The notes: a model not told the origin generated them from the letters alone. Shown: positions 17,668-27,578, counted from the first letter of the stretch. The stretch is 42,285 nucleotides of DNA from Candidatus Omnitrophota bacterium (GCA_028713205.1 JAQTOZ010000004.1:1-42285); one strand, 5' to 3'. Numbers and translations are program-made.

Positions 17668-19038
17668 TTACAGCTTATAATCGTCAATTTTCCGGTACAG
17701 TGTGCGGCGCGAAATTCCGAGCTTCTTGGCAGCCAATGATTTATTGCCCTTCACGCTTTCGAGCGTTTGAACGATCATTCCTTTCTCCATATCGCTCAAC
17801 CGTCCGGAGGCACCGGCGATCGCGTTCGACGATCCTTCCCGATCGGGAACCCCGCTTCCGCTGCGTATATCTTCCGGCACATTATGCAAGGTTAAGGCAG
17901 GGCTCGAGCTGAGGACCACCATGCGTTCCGCGATGTTCTTGACTTCGCGTATATTCCCCGGCCACGCATACTCCGTCAACGCGCGCATGGCGTCTTCGTT
18001 AATCGCCGTGATCTTCTTCCCGTTGGCCTGGGCATAGTGTTTTATGAAATATTCCACAAGCGGCGGAATGTCTTCCGGACGTTCCCTCAAAGGCGGGATC
18101 TTAAGATAAATAACATTGATCCGGTAATACAAGTCCTCGCGGAAACGCCCCGCTTTGACCTCGTCGATCAAGATTTTGTTCGTCGCGCATAGGAGCCGAA
18201 CATCCACTTTGATCGGCTTCGTTCCGCCAACGCGTTCAAATTGGCCGTCCTGGAGCACCCGCAAGAGCTTGACTTGGGTATCTCGGGAAATCTCCCCGAT
18301 CTCATCTAGGAAGATCGTCCCGTCGTGGGCCCTCTCAAAACGTCCGACACTGCGCTCGGTCGCGCCCGTAAAAGCCCCTTTCTCATGTCCGAAAAGTTCG
18401 CTGGTCAGCAACGTCTCGGTTAGGGCCGCACAATGCACGGCCACGAAAGGCTTGTTCGCACGCGAGCTGAGCTGGTGGATGCGATGCGCGATCAACTCCT
18501 TACCGGTTCCACTCTCACCTTCGATCAAAACGGCAGCGGTTGACTGCGCGATTTTATCGACGGTCTTGAGCAATTCTTTCATCTTGGACGATTTTGCCAC
18601 GATTTCGCCCTGCACAAACTTTTCCTTAAACAGGGCCTGTTTGAGCTCGCGGTTTTCCTCTTCAAGGTCCTGGTTCGCCAGTGCCTTTTTAACCTGAAAC
18701 TCGAGCTCTTCGAGGTTGACGGGCTTGGTCAAATAATAGAAGGCCCCTTTTTTCATGGCCTTGACCGCGTCTTCAACAGAACCATAAGCTGTCAGCAAAA
18801 TCACTTTTGCATTCGGATTGTGATGCCTGATTTTTTCCAGCAAACCGATGCCATCCAGAGATGGCATGCGGATATCGGCCAACACCAAATCCGGCGCTGA
18901 CTTCAAATACTCCTGCCAGGCTTCTTCTCCGTCTACCGCCGGAACGACCTCGTAATCCAGGCCTTCCAGGAAATGCACCAGTCCTTCTCGTGCGTTGGCC
19001 TCGTCCTCAGCGACAAGTATCGTTGCGTAAAGCGACAT
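17668..19038 (-). CDS. NtrC-family sigma54-dependent response regulator
   Basis: The product is 456 residues from ATG 19038, with GAGGAG about ten bases upstream. It has a receiver domain with phospho-acceptor D55 (ADIRMP) and TKP at 104-106. The AAA+ domain has Walker A GESGTGKE at about 174-181 and the sigma54-contacting GAFTGA at 221-226. A C-terminal Fis-type helix-turn-helix reads KKLGISRRTLYRKIDDY. It activates sigma54 promoters when phosphorylated, most likely by the kinase encoded just upstream. Its targets are not evident in the window. Confidence 0.93.
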   Translation of the reverse strand: MSLYATILVAEDEANAREGLVHFLEGLDYEVVPAVDGEEAWQEYLKSAPDLVLADIRMPSLDGIGLLEKIRHHNPNAKVILLTAYGSVEDAVKAMKKGAFYYLTKPVNLEELEFQVKKALANQDLEEENRELKQALFKEKFVQGEIVAKSSKMKELLKTVDKIAQSTAAVLIEGESGTGKELIAHRIHQLSSRANKPFVAVHCAALTETLLTSELFGHEKGAFTGATERSVGRFERAHDGTIFLDEIGEISRDTQVKLLRVLQDGQFERVGGTKPIKVDVRLLCATNKILIDEVKAGRFREDLYYRINVIYLKIPPLRERPEDIPPLVEYFIKHYAQANGKKITAINEDAMRALTEYAWPGNIREVKNIAERMVVLSSSPALTLHNVPEDIRSGSGVPDREGSSNAIAGASGRLSDMEKGMIVQTLESVKGNKSLAAKKLGISRRTLYRKIDDYKL

Positions 19039-19088
19039 TGGAAATGATCTCCTCACCCTTTCTTTTTACGGTCATGCAAATTGAAAGG

Positions 19089-20267
19089 TTATGCCTTCTT
19101 GGTACTTAAATCATATTTGGGAAGCTGAAGCTTGGGAAGCCGCATGGGCAGCAGGACCGTAAACGTCGTCCCCTTCCCGATTCGACTTTCCACTTCAATG
19201 CGACCGCCATGCTCAGAAATTGCATTGTAAACCGTCATAAGCCCCAAGCCGGAGCCTTCCTCTTTTGTCGTGTAGTAGGCTTCAAAAATATGCGGCAAAT
19301 CCTCGTCGTCGCTCCCTTTGCCGTTGTCCTGAAATTTGACCATGGCAATTTTCCCCTCATGGGAAACTTCGATCCGGAGACGTCCGCCGCGCGGCATGGC
19401 TTCCATCCCATTTTTGATCAAATTGATGAAGGTCAAATTCAGCCGGTCTCTGTCCTGCAAGAAAAGAGGAACGGCCTCGTCCGGTTTGAAATCAACTTTG
19501 ATCCTCTTGTCCTTCAGCTCGGGCATTAAGATATTGAGGGATTCTTCAAGGATTCTGTTGATATTCTCCAGACGATATCGCAACGGATGACGCCGGGTCG
19601 CTTTGAGAAAGTTCCTCACGATACGGTCCAGCCTCTCGGTTTCAGCCGACATGACATTGAGACTATCTTCAATAACCTTTTTCTGGGATTTCGTGAGGCC
19701 CTTGATCTCTTTTTGACAAATCTGGAGATGGATCGAAAGGGAATTCAAAGGGTTCCCGATCTCATGCGCGATACCGGCCGCCAGGCTGATCAATGCCTCG
19801 ATGCGGGCCATGCGCTCCTGATCGATCAGCGGGGCTTTTTCTCCGCTAAGGTTGGTCATCATGACCAGAACATAATCTTCTCGCGTACCGACGACCGGCG
19901 CCAGAATAACCCCCAAATCCAATTCATCGGGCGACAAAACATGCACATCCCCGGCCACGCGCTCTTTGACTTTGCCGATTTGTTCCCTCAGGAACCGTTT
20001 CAGTTCCGAATCTGAGATTTGCTGGATGGTTTGGGGCTTCCCGGACGCCACGGACTCAAATCCCAGCCATACCGAAGCCTGATAATTCACATAACGGATT
20101 TTTCCGTTTCTCTCAATGAGAATGATTCCTTCGTTCAATTGATGCAAGGTCTCCCGGTACAGACGGTTTTCCTCGGCCAAATCGAGCAGATAATTCTGCA
20201 GAGATTCTCTATCGATTCGGTCAAAACTTTTCAGGACCCGCTGAATAAACGGATTTTTAATTGGCAT
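19089..20267 (-). CDS. NtrB-like soluble sensor histidine kinase with PAS domain
   Basis: The product is 392 residues from ATG 20267; longer starts would run through trpF. There is no membrane helix. A PAS-like domain covers about 35-140 (LNEGIILIERNGKIRYVNY). The H-box is SLAAGIAHEIGNPLN with the phospho-acceptor H168. The ATPase has an N-box LINLIKNGMEAM and G-boxes DNGKGS and GSGLGL. It pairs with the downstream NtrC-type regulator, 50 bp away, and its start overlaps the trpF end by 11 bp. The signal sensed is unknown. Confidence 0.9.
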   Translation of the reverse strand: MPIKNPFIQRVLKSFDRIDRESLQNYLLDLAEENRLYRETLHQLNEGIILIERNGKIRYVNYQASVWLGFESVASGKPQTIQQISDSELKRFLREQIGKVKERVAGDVHVLSPDELDLGVILAPVVGTREDYVLVMMTNLSGEKAPLIDQERMARIEALISLAAGIAHEIGNPLNSLSIHLQICQKEIKGLTKSQKKVIEDSLNVMSAETERLDRIVRNFLKATRRHPLRYRLENINRILEESLNILMPELKDKRIKVDFKPDEAVPLFLQDRDRLNLTFINLIKNGMEAMPRGGRLRIEVSHEGKIAMVKFQDNGKGSDDEDLPHIFEAYYTTKEEGSGLGLMTVYNAISEHGGRIEVESRIGKGTTFTVLLPMRLPKLQLPKYDLSTKKA

Positions 20268-20895
20268 GTTGACCGCTCTTCGCCTTCGCGATCCGTATAA
20301 ATTGTTCCAACAGCGCCGCATCTTTCTTCCCCGTGCTTGATTCCACACCGCTGGCAACGTCGACCGCGTAGGGATGTAACTTGGCAATGGCATGTTCGAG
20401 ATTATTCACGTTCAACCCGCCCGCAAGAAAAAGCCTCCCTTGGACATACGGCCTGCCTTCGATCAGATTCCAATCGAACGGAATCCCGGTTCCGCCTTTT
20501 TCTTCCTTCGAATAGGTGTCGAAGAGAAACGCTGTGACATTGTATTCGTCGATGCGCTTCAGACTCATGGCATCCTTCACTCGGAATGTTTTGATCACAT
20601 CGTACCCTTTGTTCATGAAGGATTCGCAATAAAGCGCGGTCTCATCGCCGTGAAATTGAAGGATTTTGAGTCCCAATTCTCCGGCAATCGCTTCCACCTT
20701 CTTCTTCGGCTGATTGAAGAACACACCGACGAAGTTTTTAAATTTCGGAAGACTCTGCATAATCTCCCGCACCGTGGCGATATCCACGCGCCTTTTGCTT
20801 TCCGCAAAGATAAATCCGAGATAATCGGCCCCCAACTCAACGGCCAGCTGCGCATCGGCCACGTTTGTATTACCGCAAATTTTAACTTTGGCCAT
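20257..20895 (-). CDS. trpF: Phosphoribosylanthranilate isomerase
   Basis: The product is 212 residues from ATG 20895, which has GGGGGGAA just upstream and overlaps the trpC end by 14 bp. This TIM-barrel enzyme isomerises phosphoribosylanthranilate in tryptophan synthesis. Visible motifs are KICGNTNVADA with the catalytic Cys near residue 7, GADYLGFIF, the FLFDTYSKEEKGGTG segment with the catalytic Asp, and LAGGLNVNN followed by DVASGVESSTGKKD at the phosphate site. The usual ICGI/LT is ICGNT here. Confidence 0.95.
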   Translation of the reverse strand: MAKVKICGNTNVADAQLAVELGADYLGFIFAESKRRVDIATVREIMQSLPKFKNFVGVFFNQPKKKVEAIAGELGLKILQFHGDETALYCESFMNKGYDVIKTFRVKDAMSLKRIDEYNVTAFLFDTYSKEEKGGTGIPFDWNLIEGRPYVQGRLFLAGGLNVNNLEHAIAKLHPYAVDVASGVESSTGKKDAALLEQFIRIAKAKSGQHAN

Positions 20896-21709
20896 AAGTT
20901 CCCCCCGAACCTTTAATCCATTTCCGGTCGCGTCCCAGCAATTCATTCATCGTACTGACAATATCGCGGGATTTCATAAATACGGTACCTGCCAAAAAGG
21001 CATTGATCCCCAAGCTTTTATACTCCATGATCTCTTCGTAATGCTGCAAACCGCTTTCGATGACGATGGGAATCCCCTTCGGGACATGCGGAATCAATTG
21101 CTTGGCCGACCGTGCGTCGACTTCCAGCGTTCTCAGATTGCGATTATTGATACCGATGATCCGAGCTCCCGCATACAAGGCCTTGGACAGGTCCTCGTCC
21201 GCATGGACTTCAACGAGCGCTTCCATTTTGAGTTCAAGGCCCAACTGGATCAAATGCCGCAATTCATCATCCGTGAGTATCGACGCAATCAAGAGAAAGG
21301 CATCCGCTTCGAGCAAGGCCGTTTCATAAAGCTGATAGGATTCCAGGATAAAGTCCTTGCGGAGTATCGGCAACGACGTGACTTGGCGGACCGTCCTGAG
21401 ATAGCTGGGCCGTCCTTTGAAATAATGGGGTTCCGTCAAAACCGAAATGGCAGCCGCTCCCCCGGCTTCATAGGAATTGGCAATACGCAGAGGTTGAAAA
21501 TCCTCACGTAAAATACCCGCACTGGGCGATGCTTTCTTGATCTCGCTGATAAGATTGACCCCGTGCGGGGCACTGATCGCCTTTTTGAAGTCGCGCGGTT
21601 TGGATCGCTTGAAGGAAAGCACGGCCTGTTGAAGCCGATGGGCAGGAAAACGCCGTTTGAGCTCCTCAAGGTCTTTTCTTTTTTGTGTGATAATGTCGTC
21701 GAGTATCAT
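20882..21709 (-). CDS. trpC: Indole-3-glycerol phosphate synthase
   Basis: The 275-residue TIM-barrel enzyme closes the indole ring in tryptophan synthesis. Motifs are LISEIKKASPSAG with the catalytic Lys, LRKDFI with the second Lys, ALVEVH with the catalytic Glu, IGINNRNL and VIESGL. ATG 21709 overlaps the trpD stop. The length is slightly above the usual 250-265. Confidence 0.96.
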   Translation of the reverse strand: MILDDIITQKRKDLEELKRRFPAHRLQQAVLSFKRSKPRDFKKAISAPHGVNLISEIKKASPSAGILREDFQPLRIANSYEAGGAAAISVLTEPHYFKGRPSYLRTVRQVTSLPILRKDFILESYQLYETALLEADAFLLIASILTDDELRHLIQLGLELKMEALVEVHADEDLSKALYAGARIIGINNRNLRTLEVDARSAKQLIPHVPKGIPIVIESGLQHYEEIMEYKSLGINAFLAGTVFMKSRDIVSTMNELLGRDRKWIKGSGGTYGQS

Positions 21710-22752
21710 TTTCGATTCGATAGTTTTATGAGCCCGTTCAGGGCTTTCATCGCTTTGCCGGATTCGATTGCATTTTTTGCAAGCCGGATCCCGCTGTTGA
21801 TATCCTTCACAACGCCCGAGATCATCAATCCCGCAGCCGCATTCATCATAATCACGTCCGTCAAAGGACCTTGCCTTTTCCCCGTTAAGATGCGAAGCGT
21901 CAATCGCGCATTCTCCCTGGCCGTACCGCCTGCATAATCATGCCCCTTCGCACGATTAAATCCGCATCGTCCGGGAACGATCTTCCCGTACCGGATACTC
22001 TTATTCCGGATCAATGCGTAACCCGTCGACCGTGCCGTCGAGATTTCATCCAAACCGTCTCCGCTATGGCACACCAAAGCATCGCTTTGCGCGAGGCGGC
22101 GAATGACATGCGCGTAGAGATCCACATCCGTCTCTCGCGACACTCCGACCAGTTGTGCCTCCAGCTTCAGCGGATTGAGCAACGGTCCGAGGTAATTGAA
22201 AATCGTACGCGTTCTGAGCGAGCATCGTAGCCCCTGAACGGTGCGAAACGAAGGATGATAAAAGGGGGCATGGAAATATCCGATACCAAAACGGCGAATC
22301 GCATCAATCATCCTTCCTTTGGGGGCATCCAAGCGAACACCCAGCGCAATCATCAAATCGGAACTGCCGCACTTGGATGAAATCGCGTGGTTGCCGTGTT
22401 TGGCGACTTTGCCGCCGGCGCCCGCAATCACCAATGCGGCCACAGTCGAAATATTGAAAGAATGGCTGCGATCACCGCCGGTCCCGCAAGTGTCCATTAA
22501 ATGAGGAATGCGCACCGTCTCAACCGGTTCCAGATCCCGGATGGCCCGGATACATCCGATGATCTCTGCCGCCGTCTCGCCCTTGTCGGCCAATAAAACG
22601 AGCAGGGCCTTTGCGGCGCCATCCTTCAAGGATCCCCGAAAGAGCGCGCCGAATATTTGTTCCGCTTGAATTTCAGTCAGGCTGCGCCCCTCCAGCAGTC
22701 CGGTCAGAACGCCTGCGATATCACCACCGAAACTCTTCGCCCCTTTTCTCAT
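21706..22752 (-). CDS. trpD: Anthranilate phosphoribosyltransferase
   Basis: The 348-residue enzyme transfers phosphoribose to anthranilate. The PRPP-binding GTGGD motif lies in DTCGTGGDRSHSFNIST, and AKHGNHAISSKCGSSD carries the KHGN motif. It starts 24 bp after trpG and overlaps trpC by 4 bp. The gene is stand-alone, not fused to trpG. Confidence 0.96.
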   Translation of the reverse strand: MRKGAKSFGGDIAGVLTGLLEGRSLTEIQAEQIFGALFRGSLKDGAAKALLVLLADKGETAAEIIGCIRAIRDLEPVETVRIPHLMDTCGTGGDRSHSFNISTVAALVIAGAGGKVAKHGNHAISSKCGSSDLMIALGVRLDAPKGRMIDAIRRFGIGYFHAPFYHPSFRTVQGLRCSLRTRTIFNYLGPLLNPLKLEAQLVGVSRETDVDLYAHVIRRLAQSDALVCHSGDGLDEISTARSTGYALIRNKSIRYGKIVPGRCGFNRAKGHDYAGGTARENARLTLRILTGKRQGPLTDVIMMNAAAGLMISGVVKDINSGIRLAKNAIESGKAMKALNGLIKLSNRK

Positions 22753-22776
22753 CGGATTCCGCCAGGCAGGATACTT

Positions 22777-23352
22777 TCAACACTTCCGTGACAACGATAA
22801 AAAATTCTTTAAAATTTGCATTCCCTTCTCCGTCAAAACAGACTCCGGATGGAATTGAACACCCCAAGTCGGGTGTGTCCGGTGCTGCACTCCCATAATC
22901 TCACCATCCTGTGTCCAAGCCGTTAACTCCAGGCTCTTGGGAAAGGAACACTTCTCGATGACAAGTGAATGATAACGCGTCGCCGGAAACGGATTCGGCA
23001 GGTTCTTGAATATCCCCTGCCCTTTGTGATAAATTTCCGAAATCTTTCCGTGCATGATTCGCCCCGCCCTGACGATCTTTCCGCCGAACGCATAACCGAT
23101 GCATTGATGCCCCAGGCATACACCCAAAATAGGAATTTTGCCCGAAAAGGTCTGAATGACCTCGGTGGAAATTCCGGCCTCTTTGGGCGTGCACGGCCCC
23201 GGGGAAATGACAATCTGCCGCGGTCTGAGCCTTCTGATTTTAGCAATCGTGATTTCATCGTTACGCCACACGCGCGGGTCCGCGCGGAGTTCGCCCAGAT
23301 ACTGGACGAGGTTATACGTAAACGAGTCATAATTGTCGATGACCAGTAGCAT
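22777..23352 (-). CDS. trpG: Anthranilate synthase glutamine amidotransferase component
   Basis: The 191-residue class I amidotransferase supplies ammonia to TrpE. It begins [20 protein letters not shown]. The nucleophile elbow is [15 protein letters not shown], and the catalytic His-Glu pair is in [11 protein letters not shown]. The ATG shares a base with the trpE stop. In many bacteria such a subunit also serves aminodeoxychorismate synthase; no pabB is visible here. Confidence 0.94.
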   Translation of the reverse strand: MLLVIDNYDSFTYNLVQYLGELRADPRVWRNDEITIAKIRRLRPRQIVISPGPCTPKEAGISTEVIQTFSGKIPILGVCLGHQCIGYAFGGKIVRAGRIMHGKISEIYHKGQGIFKNLPNPFPATRYHSLVIEKCSFPKSLELTAWTQDGEIMGVQHRTHPTWGVQFHPESVLTEKGMQILKNFLSLSRKC

Positions 23353-24827
23353 TAAAAGTCCCTCTGCCGTTCGACCGCCTGGATCAAGGCCTTGGCTTTG
23401 TTGACGGTTTCCTGATATTCACGCGCGGGCTGCGAATCCTTAACAATGCCGGCCCCTGCCTGAAGATACATTTGCCTCCGGTCGACGACAATCGTCCGGA
23501 TCGTAATACACATTTCCATGTTCCGATTAAAATCAAAATAGCCCACACAACCGGCATAGGCTCCGCGCTTCTCATGTTCCAACTCGTCGATGATTTGCAT
23601 CGCACGTATTTTAGGCGCCCCGGTCACGGTCCCCGCCGGGAAAGTCGCCTTCAACAGGTCGAAACAGTTTTTGCCCTTCCGAAGTTTTCCGACGACATCC
23701 GAAACCAGGTGCATCACATGGGAATAACGTTCGACACGCGCGTAATTCTTGACTTTGACCGTGTTAAATTCGCAAACCCTGCCCAAGTCATTGCGTCCCA
23801 AATCCACCAACATCAAATGCTCTGCCGTTTCCTTAGGTGAACGTCGGAGGTTCTCCTCATATTTCTGGTCCATTGCCTGGTTCTCCCCGCGCGGTCGCGT
23901 TCCGGCAATCGGTCTTACCTCGGCAACACGCGTCGAGTTCCTTACCAGGAGTTCCGGTGAAGAACCGATCATCCGGAGGGTGCCGGCGCGAAAATAGAAC
24001 ATATACGGTGACGGGTTGATCGATCTCAAGGCACGGTAAATATGGAAATCGTCCATCGGTAAATTCATCCTGAATCTCTGGGACAAAACAACCTGAATAC
24101 AGTCGCCCGCCCGGATATATTCCCGGATGCGCGCAACCTTTTGCTCGAAATCTTTTTTCTTCATATTCGACCGGATGTCAATCGGTGTCGGCCGTCGCAT
24201 TTTCATTTTCGGGCGTAGCGGTTTGCGCAAACACCGGACATGCACCCGGATCTTTTTCAACGCGCCCTGATAGAGGGCGGTCAAACTTTTGTTGGCCTCG
24301 ATCGGTACCAATTCGACAAAGTTGAGCGTTTTGCGGAAATGGTCAAAGACCAGGAAACTGCGTGTCAGAAAAAAAACGGCATCGGGAATCTTGGGCCCTT
24401 TTTTGCATTGCAGCTTGACCTTTTCAAAGTGTTCGACGTTCTCGTAACCGAAATAGCCGACATAACCGCCGCAAAAGCCTGGCAAATCTTCGGGGTTGGC
24501 GAGTTTCGTGCCCTGGACAGAAGACTCCAGCACCTCGATCAAATGATCGCTTGTCCGCAAGCGTGCCTTGCGATTTCCTTTCTGGATCACAATCCTGTCA
24601 TGGTAAGAACTCAGCACCGCCGCCGGTTTGAATCCGATGATCGAATAGCGTCCGACCTGTTCTGCATGTTCGGCCGACTCCAGCAAAAAAGCGTTAGTCT
24701 CTGCACTCGCCAGTTTCAGGAAACTCGAGACGGGCGTCTCCAGATCCGCGGGGACACTGATCTGTACCGCCACCAGGTTCCCTTGCTTGGCCAGCTTTTT
24801 AAACGATGCGAAATCCGGCGTAATCAT
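23352..24827 (-). CDS. trpE: Anthranilate synthase component I
   Basis: The 491-residue chorismate-using enzyme makes anthranilate with TrpG. An LLES motif in the N-terminal part is typical of Trp-feedback-inhibited TrpE. The catalytic C-terminal half has [20 protein letters not shown] and [18 protein letters not shown] 24827 overlaps the hisI stop (ATGA), so it is translationally coupled to hisI. Confidence 0.95.
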   Translation of the reverse strand: MITPDFASFKKLAKQGNLVAVQISVPADLETPVSSFLKLASAETNAFLLESAEHAEQVGRYSIIGFKPAAVLSSYHDRIVIQKGNRKARLRTSDHLIEVLESSVQGTKLANPEDLPGFCGGYVGYFGYENVEHFEKVKLQCKKGPKIPDAVFFLTRSFLVFDHFRKTLNFVELVPIEANKSLTALYQGALKKIRVHVRCLRKPLRPKMKMRRPTPIDIRSNMKKKDFEQKVARIREYIRAGDCIQVVLSQRFRMNLPMDDFHIYRALRSINPSPYMFYFRAGTLRMIGSSPELLVRNSTRVAEVRPIAGTRPRGENQAMDQKYEENLRRSPKETAEHLMLVDLGRNDLGRVCEFNTVKVKNYARVERYSHVMHLVSDVVGKLRKGKNCFDLLKATFPAGTVTGAPKIRAMQIIDELEHEKRGAYAGCVGYFDFNRNMEMCITIRTIVVDRRQMYLQAGAGIVKDSQPAREYQETVNKAKALIQAVERQRDF

Positions 24828-25201
24828 TTTTTATATGTTTTCTCAGGATCAAAGACCTTTTCCTGCGTGACCTTGACAATGTTTCCGTTTTCGTCAAGGA
24901 GGTGGACAAAACAACTGCGGTATCCCAGGTGACAGGCGCCGCCTTTTTGCTTCACACGAATCAGCACGGTGTCGCGGTCGCAGTCCGTCAGGACCTCGAC
25001 AACGTCCTGTGTATGTCCCGAAGTCTCACCTTTGACCCAATACTGCTGGCGGGAGCGCGAATAAAATACGGTCTTTTTTTCTTTGAGCGTCCGCTCAAAA
25101 GCCTTGAGGTCCATATAAGCCAGCATCAGCACTTCCCCACTGTCTGCATCCTGAATAATTGCCGGAATTAAACCTTGCTCGTTCATCTTAAAAGGTGTCA
25201 T
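24824..25201 (-). CDS. hisI: Phosphoribosyl-AMP cyclohydrolase
   Basis: The product is 125 residues from ATG 25201, with AAGGAG about 12 bases upstream; the TTG at 25228 is a weaker start. The enzyme opens the purine ring of PR-AMP in histidine synthesis. Metal-site motifs are DCDRD and [10 protein letters not shown], with [18 protein letters not shown] before them. It lacks a HisE domain. Placing it at the head of a trp operon joins two pathways that both use PRPP. Confidence 0.95.
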   Translation of the reverse strand: MTPFKMNEQGLIPAIIQDADSGEVLMLAYMDLKAFERTLKEKKTVFYSRSRQQYWVKGETSGHTQDVVEVLTDCDRDTVLIRVKQKGGACHLGYRSCFVHLLDENGNIVKVTQEKVFDPEKTYKK

Positions 25202-25274
25202 GAGTATTGCTATCTCCTTATTTTTCAAATAGTTAAGGTAAAGATTAACAGTTTTATCGACGAAATTATCTACG

Positions 25275-25302
25275 AGTATGCCATATTTAGCATGTGTGTC
25301 AA
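25275..25302 (-). promoter_or_regulatory. Sigma70-type promoter of the hisI-trp operon
   Basis: On the minus strand a perfect -35 TTGACA (25297-25302) is followed after 16 bp by CATACT (25275-25280, four of six matches). The start point would be near 25268, giving a leader of about 65 bases before hisI. That leader shows no Trp-rich peptide or attenuator. Confidence 0.6.
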
Positions 25303-25430
25303 GTAGTTACACTCACAGAGACACCTCACGCCGCCGGGATTTATGAATATGAATGCAAGGACTCGCTTCACAAAAACGGAGAGATCAACGCTATCTTCTT
25401 AGCACGGTAATCGCTTGCGGAATAAGCGTC

Positions 25431-25760
25431 TTACTTCTTGGCAGTCTTACCCGGTAATTCCTGCTTCAAAATCTCGCGCCGCGCTAATAGAACTTGCGCG
25501 TAATGGGACTCATATCCGCCCATCTGCTTACCCACATTCGCAATCGCGGCTTCGATTTCGGGTAAACTCATGCGGGTCACTTTCTTACGTTTCTCTTCCT
25601 TGGGTTCGGCAGCCTTGACGGCGCCACCGGCTGCCTCGGGAGTCTTTTTTTCATCCGCGGCAACAGCCTTCTTCTCTTCCTTTTTTTCTGCCACGGGCGC
25701 TTCTTTTTTTTCCTCGACTGCGGCTTCCTTCTTTTCCTCATTCTTTGCTTCGTCTGCCAT
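25431..25760 (-). CDS. Lys/Glu/Ala-rich small protein of unknown function
   Basis: The 109-residue product has a low-complexity first half (about 1-60) of repeated E-K-K-E-A units and a more ordered C-terminal part (MSLPEIEAAIANVGKQMGG) likely to form helices. AAAAGGAAA precedes ATG 25760. It lies about 70 bp downstream of efp on the same strand. The family is not recognised. The charged tail may bind nucleic acid or be a flexible spacer; neither is shown. Confidence 0.55.
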   Translation of the reverse strand: MADEAKNEEKKEAAVEEKKEAPVAEKKEEKKAVAADEKKTPEAAGGAVKAAEPKEEKRKKVTRMSLPEIEAAIANVGKQMGGYESHYAQVLLARREILKQELPGKTAKK

Positions 25761-25832
25761 TTTCCTTTTCCCCTTTCGCGAGTTTTAGATATGAAATCAA
25801 TTCAAACCACGGAATTATTTTATCGGCATGTT

Positions 25833-26411
25833 TCACGCATTCTTCAGGCTTTTTGTCGGGACCCTTTCCAGATACGCCAGGTTTGCGACATCGATACGCA
25901 CGATTTCGCCCTCATTGACAAACTGCGGGACCAGGATTTTTAAACCGTTTTCGAGTTCAACTTCTTTGTAGGTCGTATCGGTTTGGCCTTTGACACCCGG
26001 AGGTGCGCTCGTGACCTTGAGCTCGGCGATCTTGGGAAAGATCACGCTGATCGGGCGGCCTTCCACAAACTCGACGTCAATTTCCATGTTTTCTTTCAGA
26101 AAAACCTCTTGTTTGCCCACCGAATGTGCCGGCAAAGAAAATTGCTCATAGGATTCGGTATTCATGAAAACGAATTGTTCCCCGTCCTTATAAAGGTACT
26201 GCATCTTGACATGGTGGAGATCCAAATCTTCAATCGTCTCCTCGGCCCGCAACCCCTTTTCGACATGATGCCCGTCTTCAAGGTTTTTCGCCTTCAGATG
26301 GACTGTTTTACCGAATTTCCCCGTGCCGCGTACTTCCTGATGCAAGACCTTGCATATTTTGCCATCCAAGCGAAGCACATTCCCGACGCGGATGTCGATT
26401 GCAGGTTTCAT
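25833..26411 (-). CDS. efp: Elongation factor P
   Basis: The 192-residue three-barrel protein relieves ribosome stalling at polyproline. The N-terminal barrel carries a loop RGTGKFGKTVH with Lys32 at the position modified in E. coli (Lys34), but the usual PGKG reads TGKF. The middle barrel has MQYLYKDGEQFVFMN and the third has the PPGVKGQT segment. GGGAGGTG precedes the ATG. No modification enzymes (epmA/B, earP, ymfI) are in the window. Confidence 0.93.
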   Translation of the reverse strand: MKPAIDIRVGNVLRLDGKICKVLHQEVRGTGKFGKTVHLKAKNLEDGHHVEKGLRAEETIEDLDLHHVKMQYLYKDGEQFVFMNTESYEQFSLPAHSVGKQEVFLKENMEIDVEFVEGRPISVIFPKIAELKVTSAPPGVKGQTDTTYKEVELENGLKILVPQFVNEGEIVRIDVANLAYLERVPTKSLKNA

Positions 26412-26633
26412 CGGTCACCTCCCGAGTGTACTCAAGATCGCCGTGCCTTCATCCGTCACGGATCCGAGCACCTTTGTCTTGTGGGAACCAAGATGTTACG
26501 AAATAGGCCGGAGGTAATCAAGGTTCGATTATTGAATAAAATCAAGCCCTTAGGACCTCCGGGAATCCTTAGACAGGCTCAATCTTACTCGCCTCGTTAT
26601 GCAAAAGCCAGTGCATTTATCCACGTACGAGCC

Positions 26634-27578
26634 CTATGCGATGGCAAGCCCCGTTTCGATACGAGATTCTTCCATGGACCGTACAAAGCGTATGAAGGTG
26701 CGAACATTCCCTTTAAAGAAGTCTTTGCTCAGGACCAATTCGAGCCCAAGTGTTTTTCCCGTCCGGCCGGTTAGTTTCAGCGATATTTCGTCGGGCAAAA
26801 TGTTCATCGGATCCTTCATTCCCGCGGTTGTGACATCGGCACTCACCGTGATTTGAGATTTGTGTCCGTCCGGGTTTTTCAGCTCAAAAGAAATCGCGAA
26901 GTCCCGCGCAATTTTCCATTTTCCGGAAAGGATAATCGATCTCTCAACCCGGCGTGCCGCACCTTTTTCGAGTTTGCATTCCATACTCACCTGATACCGG
27001 ATCTCCTCGTCATCCGATAAAATTCTTGCCGATTCAAAACTACCGAGAAAGCGAAAAGCCGATACCGTTGCTTCTCCGCCTTCGGTGGCCGCGACAGACG
27101 CGCCGAGAGAGTACGTCAGGCGTCTCCTGTTTGCGATTTCCCAATGCCCTTTAAAAACCAGCTCATGCGTGCATCGTCGCACGCCCTGCCGGTTTATGCC
27201 GACGTCCTTCGAAATCCTGCGTGTGGAATAGGTATAAACGACTTCATGATTTCGGTTGACCTCCCAGGCACCCCGGAACGTCAGTTTGTCGCTCTGACCG
27301 AAGTCACGCTTCACGTAAAACACAATCCGGTTCTTTTCATCCAGTGACCATCGGCCCGCGAGCTTGACCAGCCCGGTCACACTCCGTTTTTCACTCTCTC
27401 GAATGGTTACGGCCAAAACCAGTGCCTCCGGTTCTGCGGCCACCAGCGAACCGATCAACGATGCTTCCTTGTTGCGGCCCCGGACGCGGTAGGAGATCTC
27501 GTGGTGGTCATCGAGCCGCCACTCACCGGTTTGCGTCTCAAGCGCTTTGATGATTTTCGCGATTGTCTTGGTGCTCAT
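26634..27578 (-). CDS. Unrecognised protein with repeated Gly-x-Trp beta units
   Basis: The 314-residue product has no signal peptide or membrane segment. A unit of the form G-x-W-x-hydrophobic, about six polar residues, then an alternating beta strand occurs at W20 (GEWRLDD), W77 (GRWSLDE), W105 (GAWEVNR), W146 (GHWEIAN) and W221 (GKWKIAR), with a degenerate copy at about 179 (GSFESAR). Each unit is followed by a strand such as RIVFYVKRD or EVVYTYSTR. This looks like a beta-barrel or beta-sheet repeat fold. Function is unknown. It is isolated between efp and the czc operon. Confidence 0.6.
   Translation of the reverse strand: MSTKTIAKIIKALETQTGEWRLDDHHEISYRVRGRNKEASLIGSLVAAEPEALVLAVTIRESEKRSVTGLVKLAGRWSLDEKNRIVFYVKRDFGQSDKLTFRGAWEVNRNHEVVYTYSTRRISKDVGINRQGVRRCTHELVFKGHWEIANRRRLTYSLGASVAATEGGEATVSAFRFLGSFESARILSDDEEIRYQVSMECKLEKGAARRVERSIILSGKWKIARDFAISFELKNPDGHKSQITVSADVTTAGMKDPMNILPDEISLKLTGRTGKTLGLELVLSKDFFKGNVRTFIRFVRSMEESRIETGLAIA

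Noticed and set aside
25202-25268. trp attenuator/leader peptide before hisI
   Set aside because: The short leader has no start codon followed by Trp codons and no alternative hairpins.
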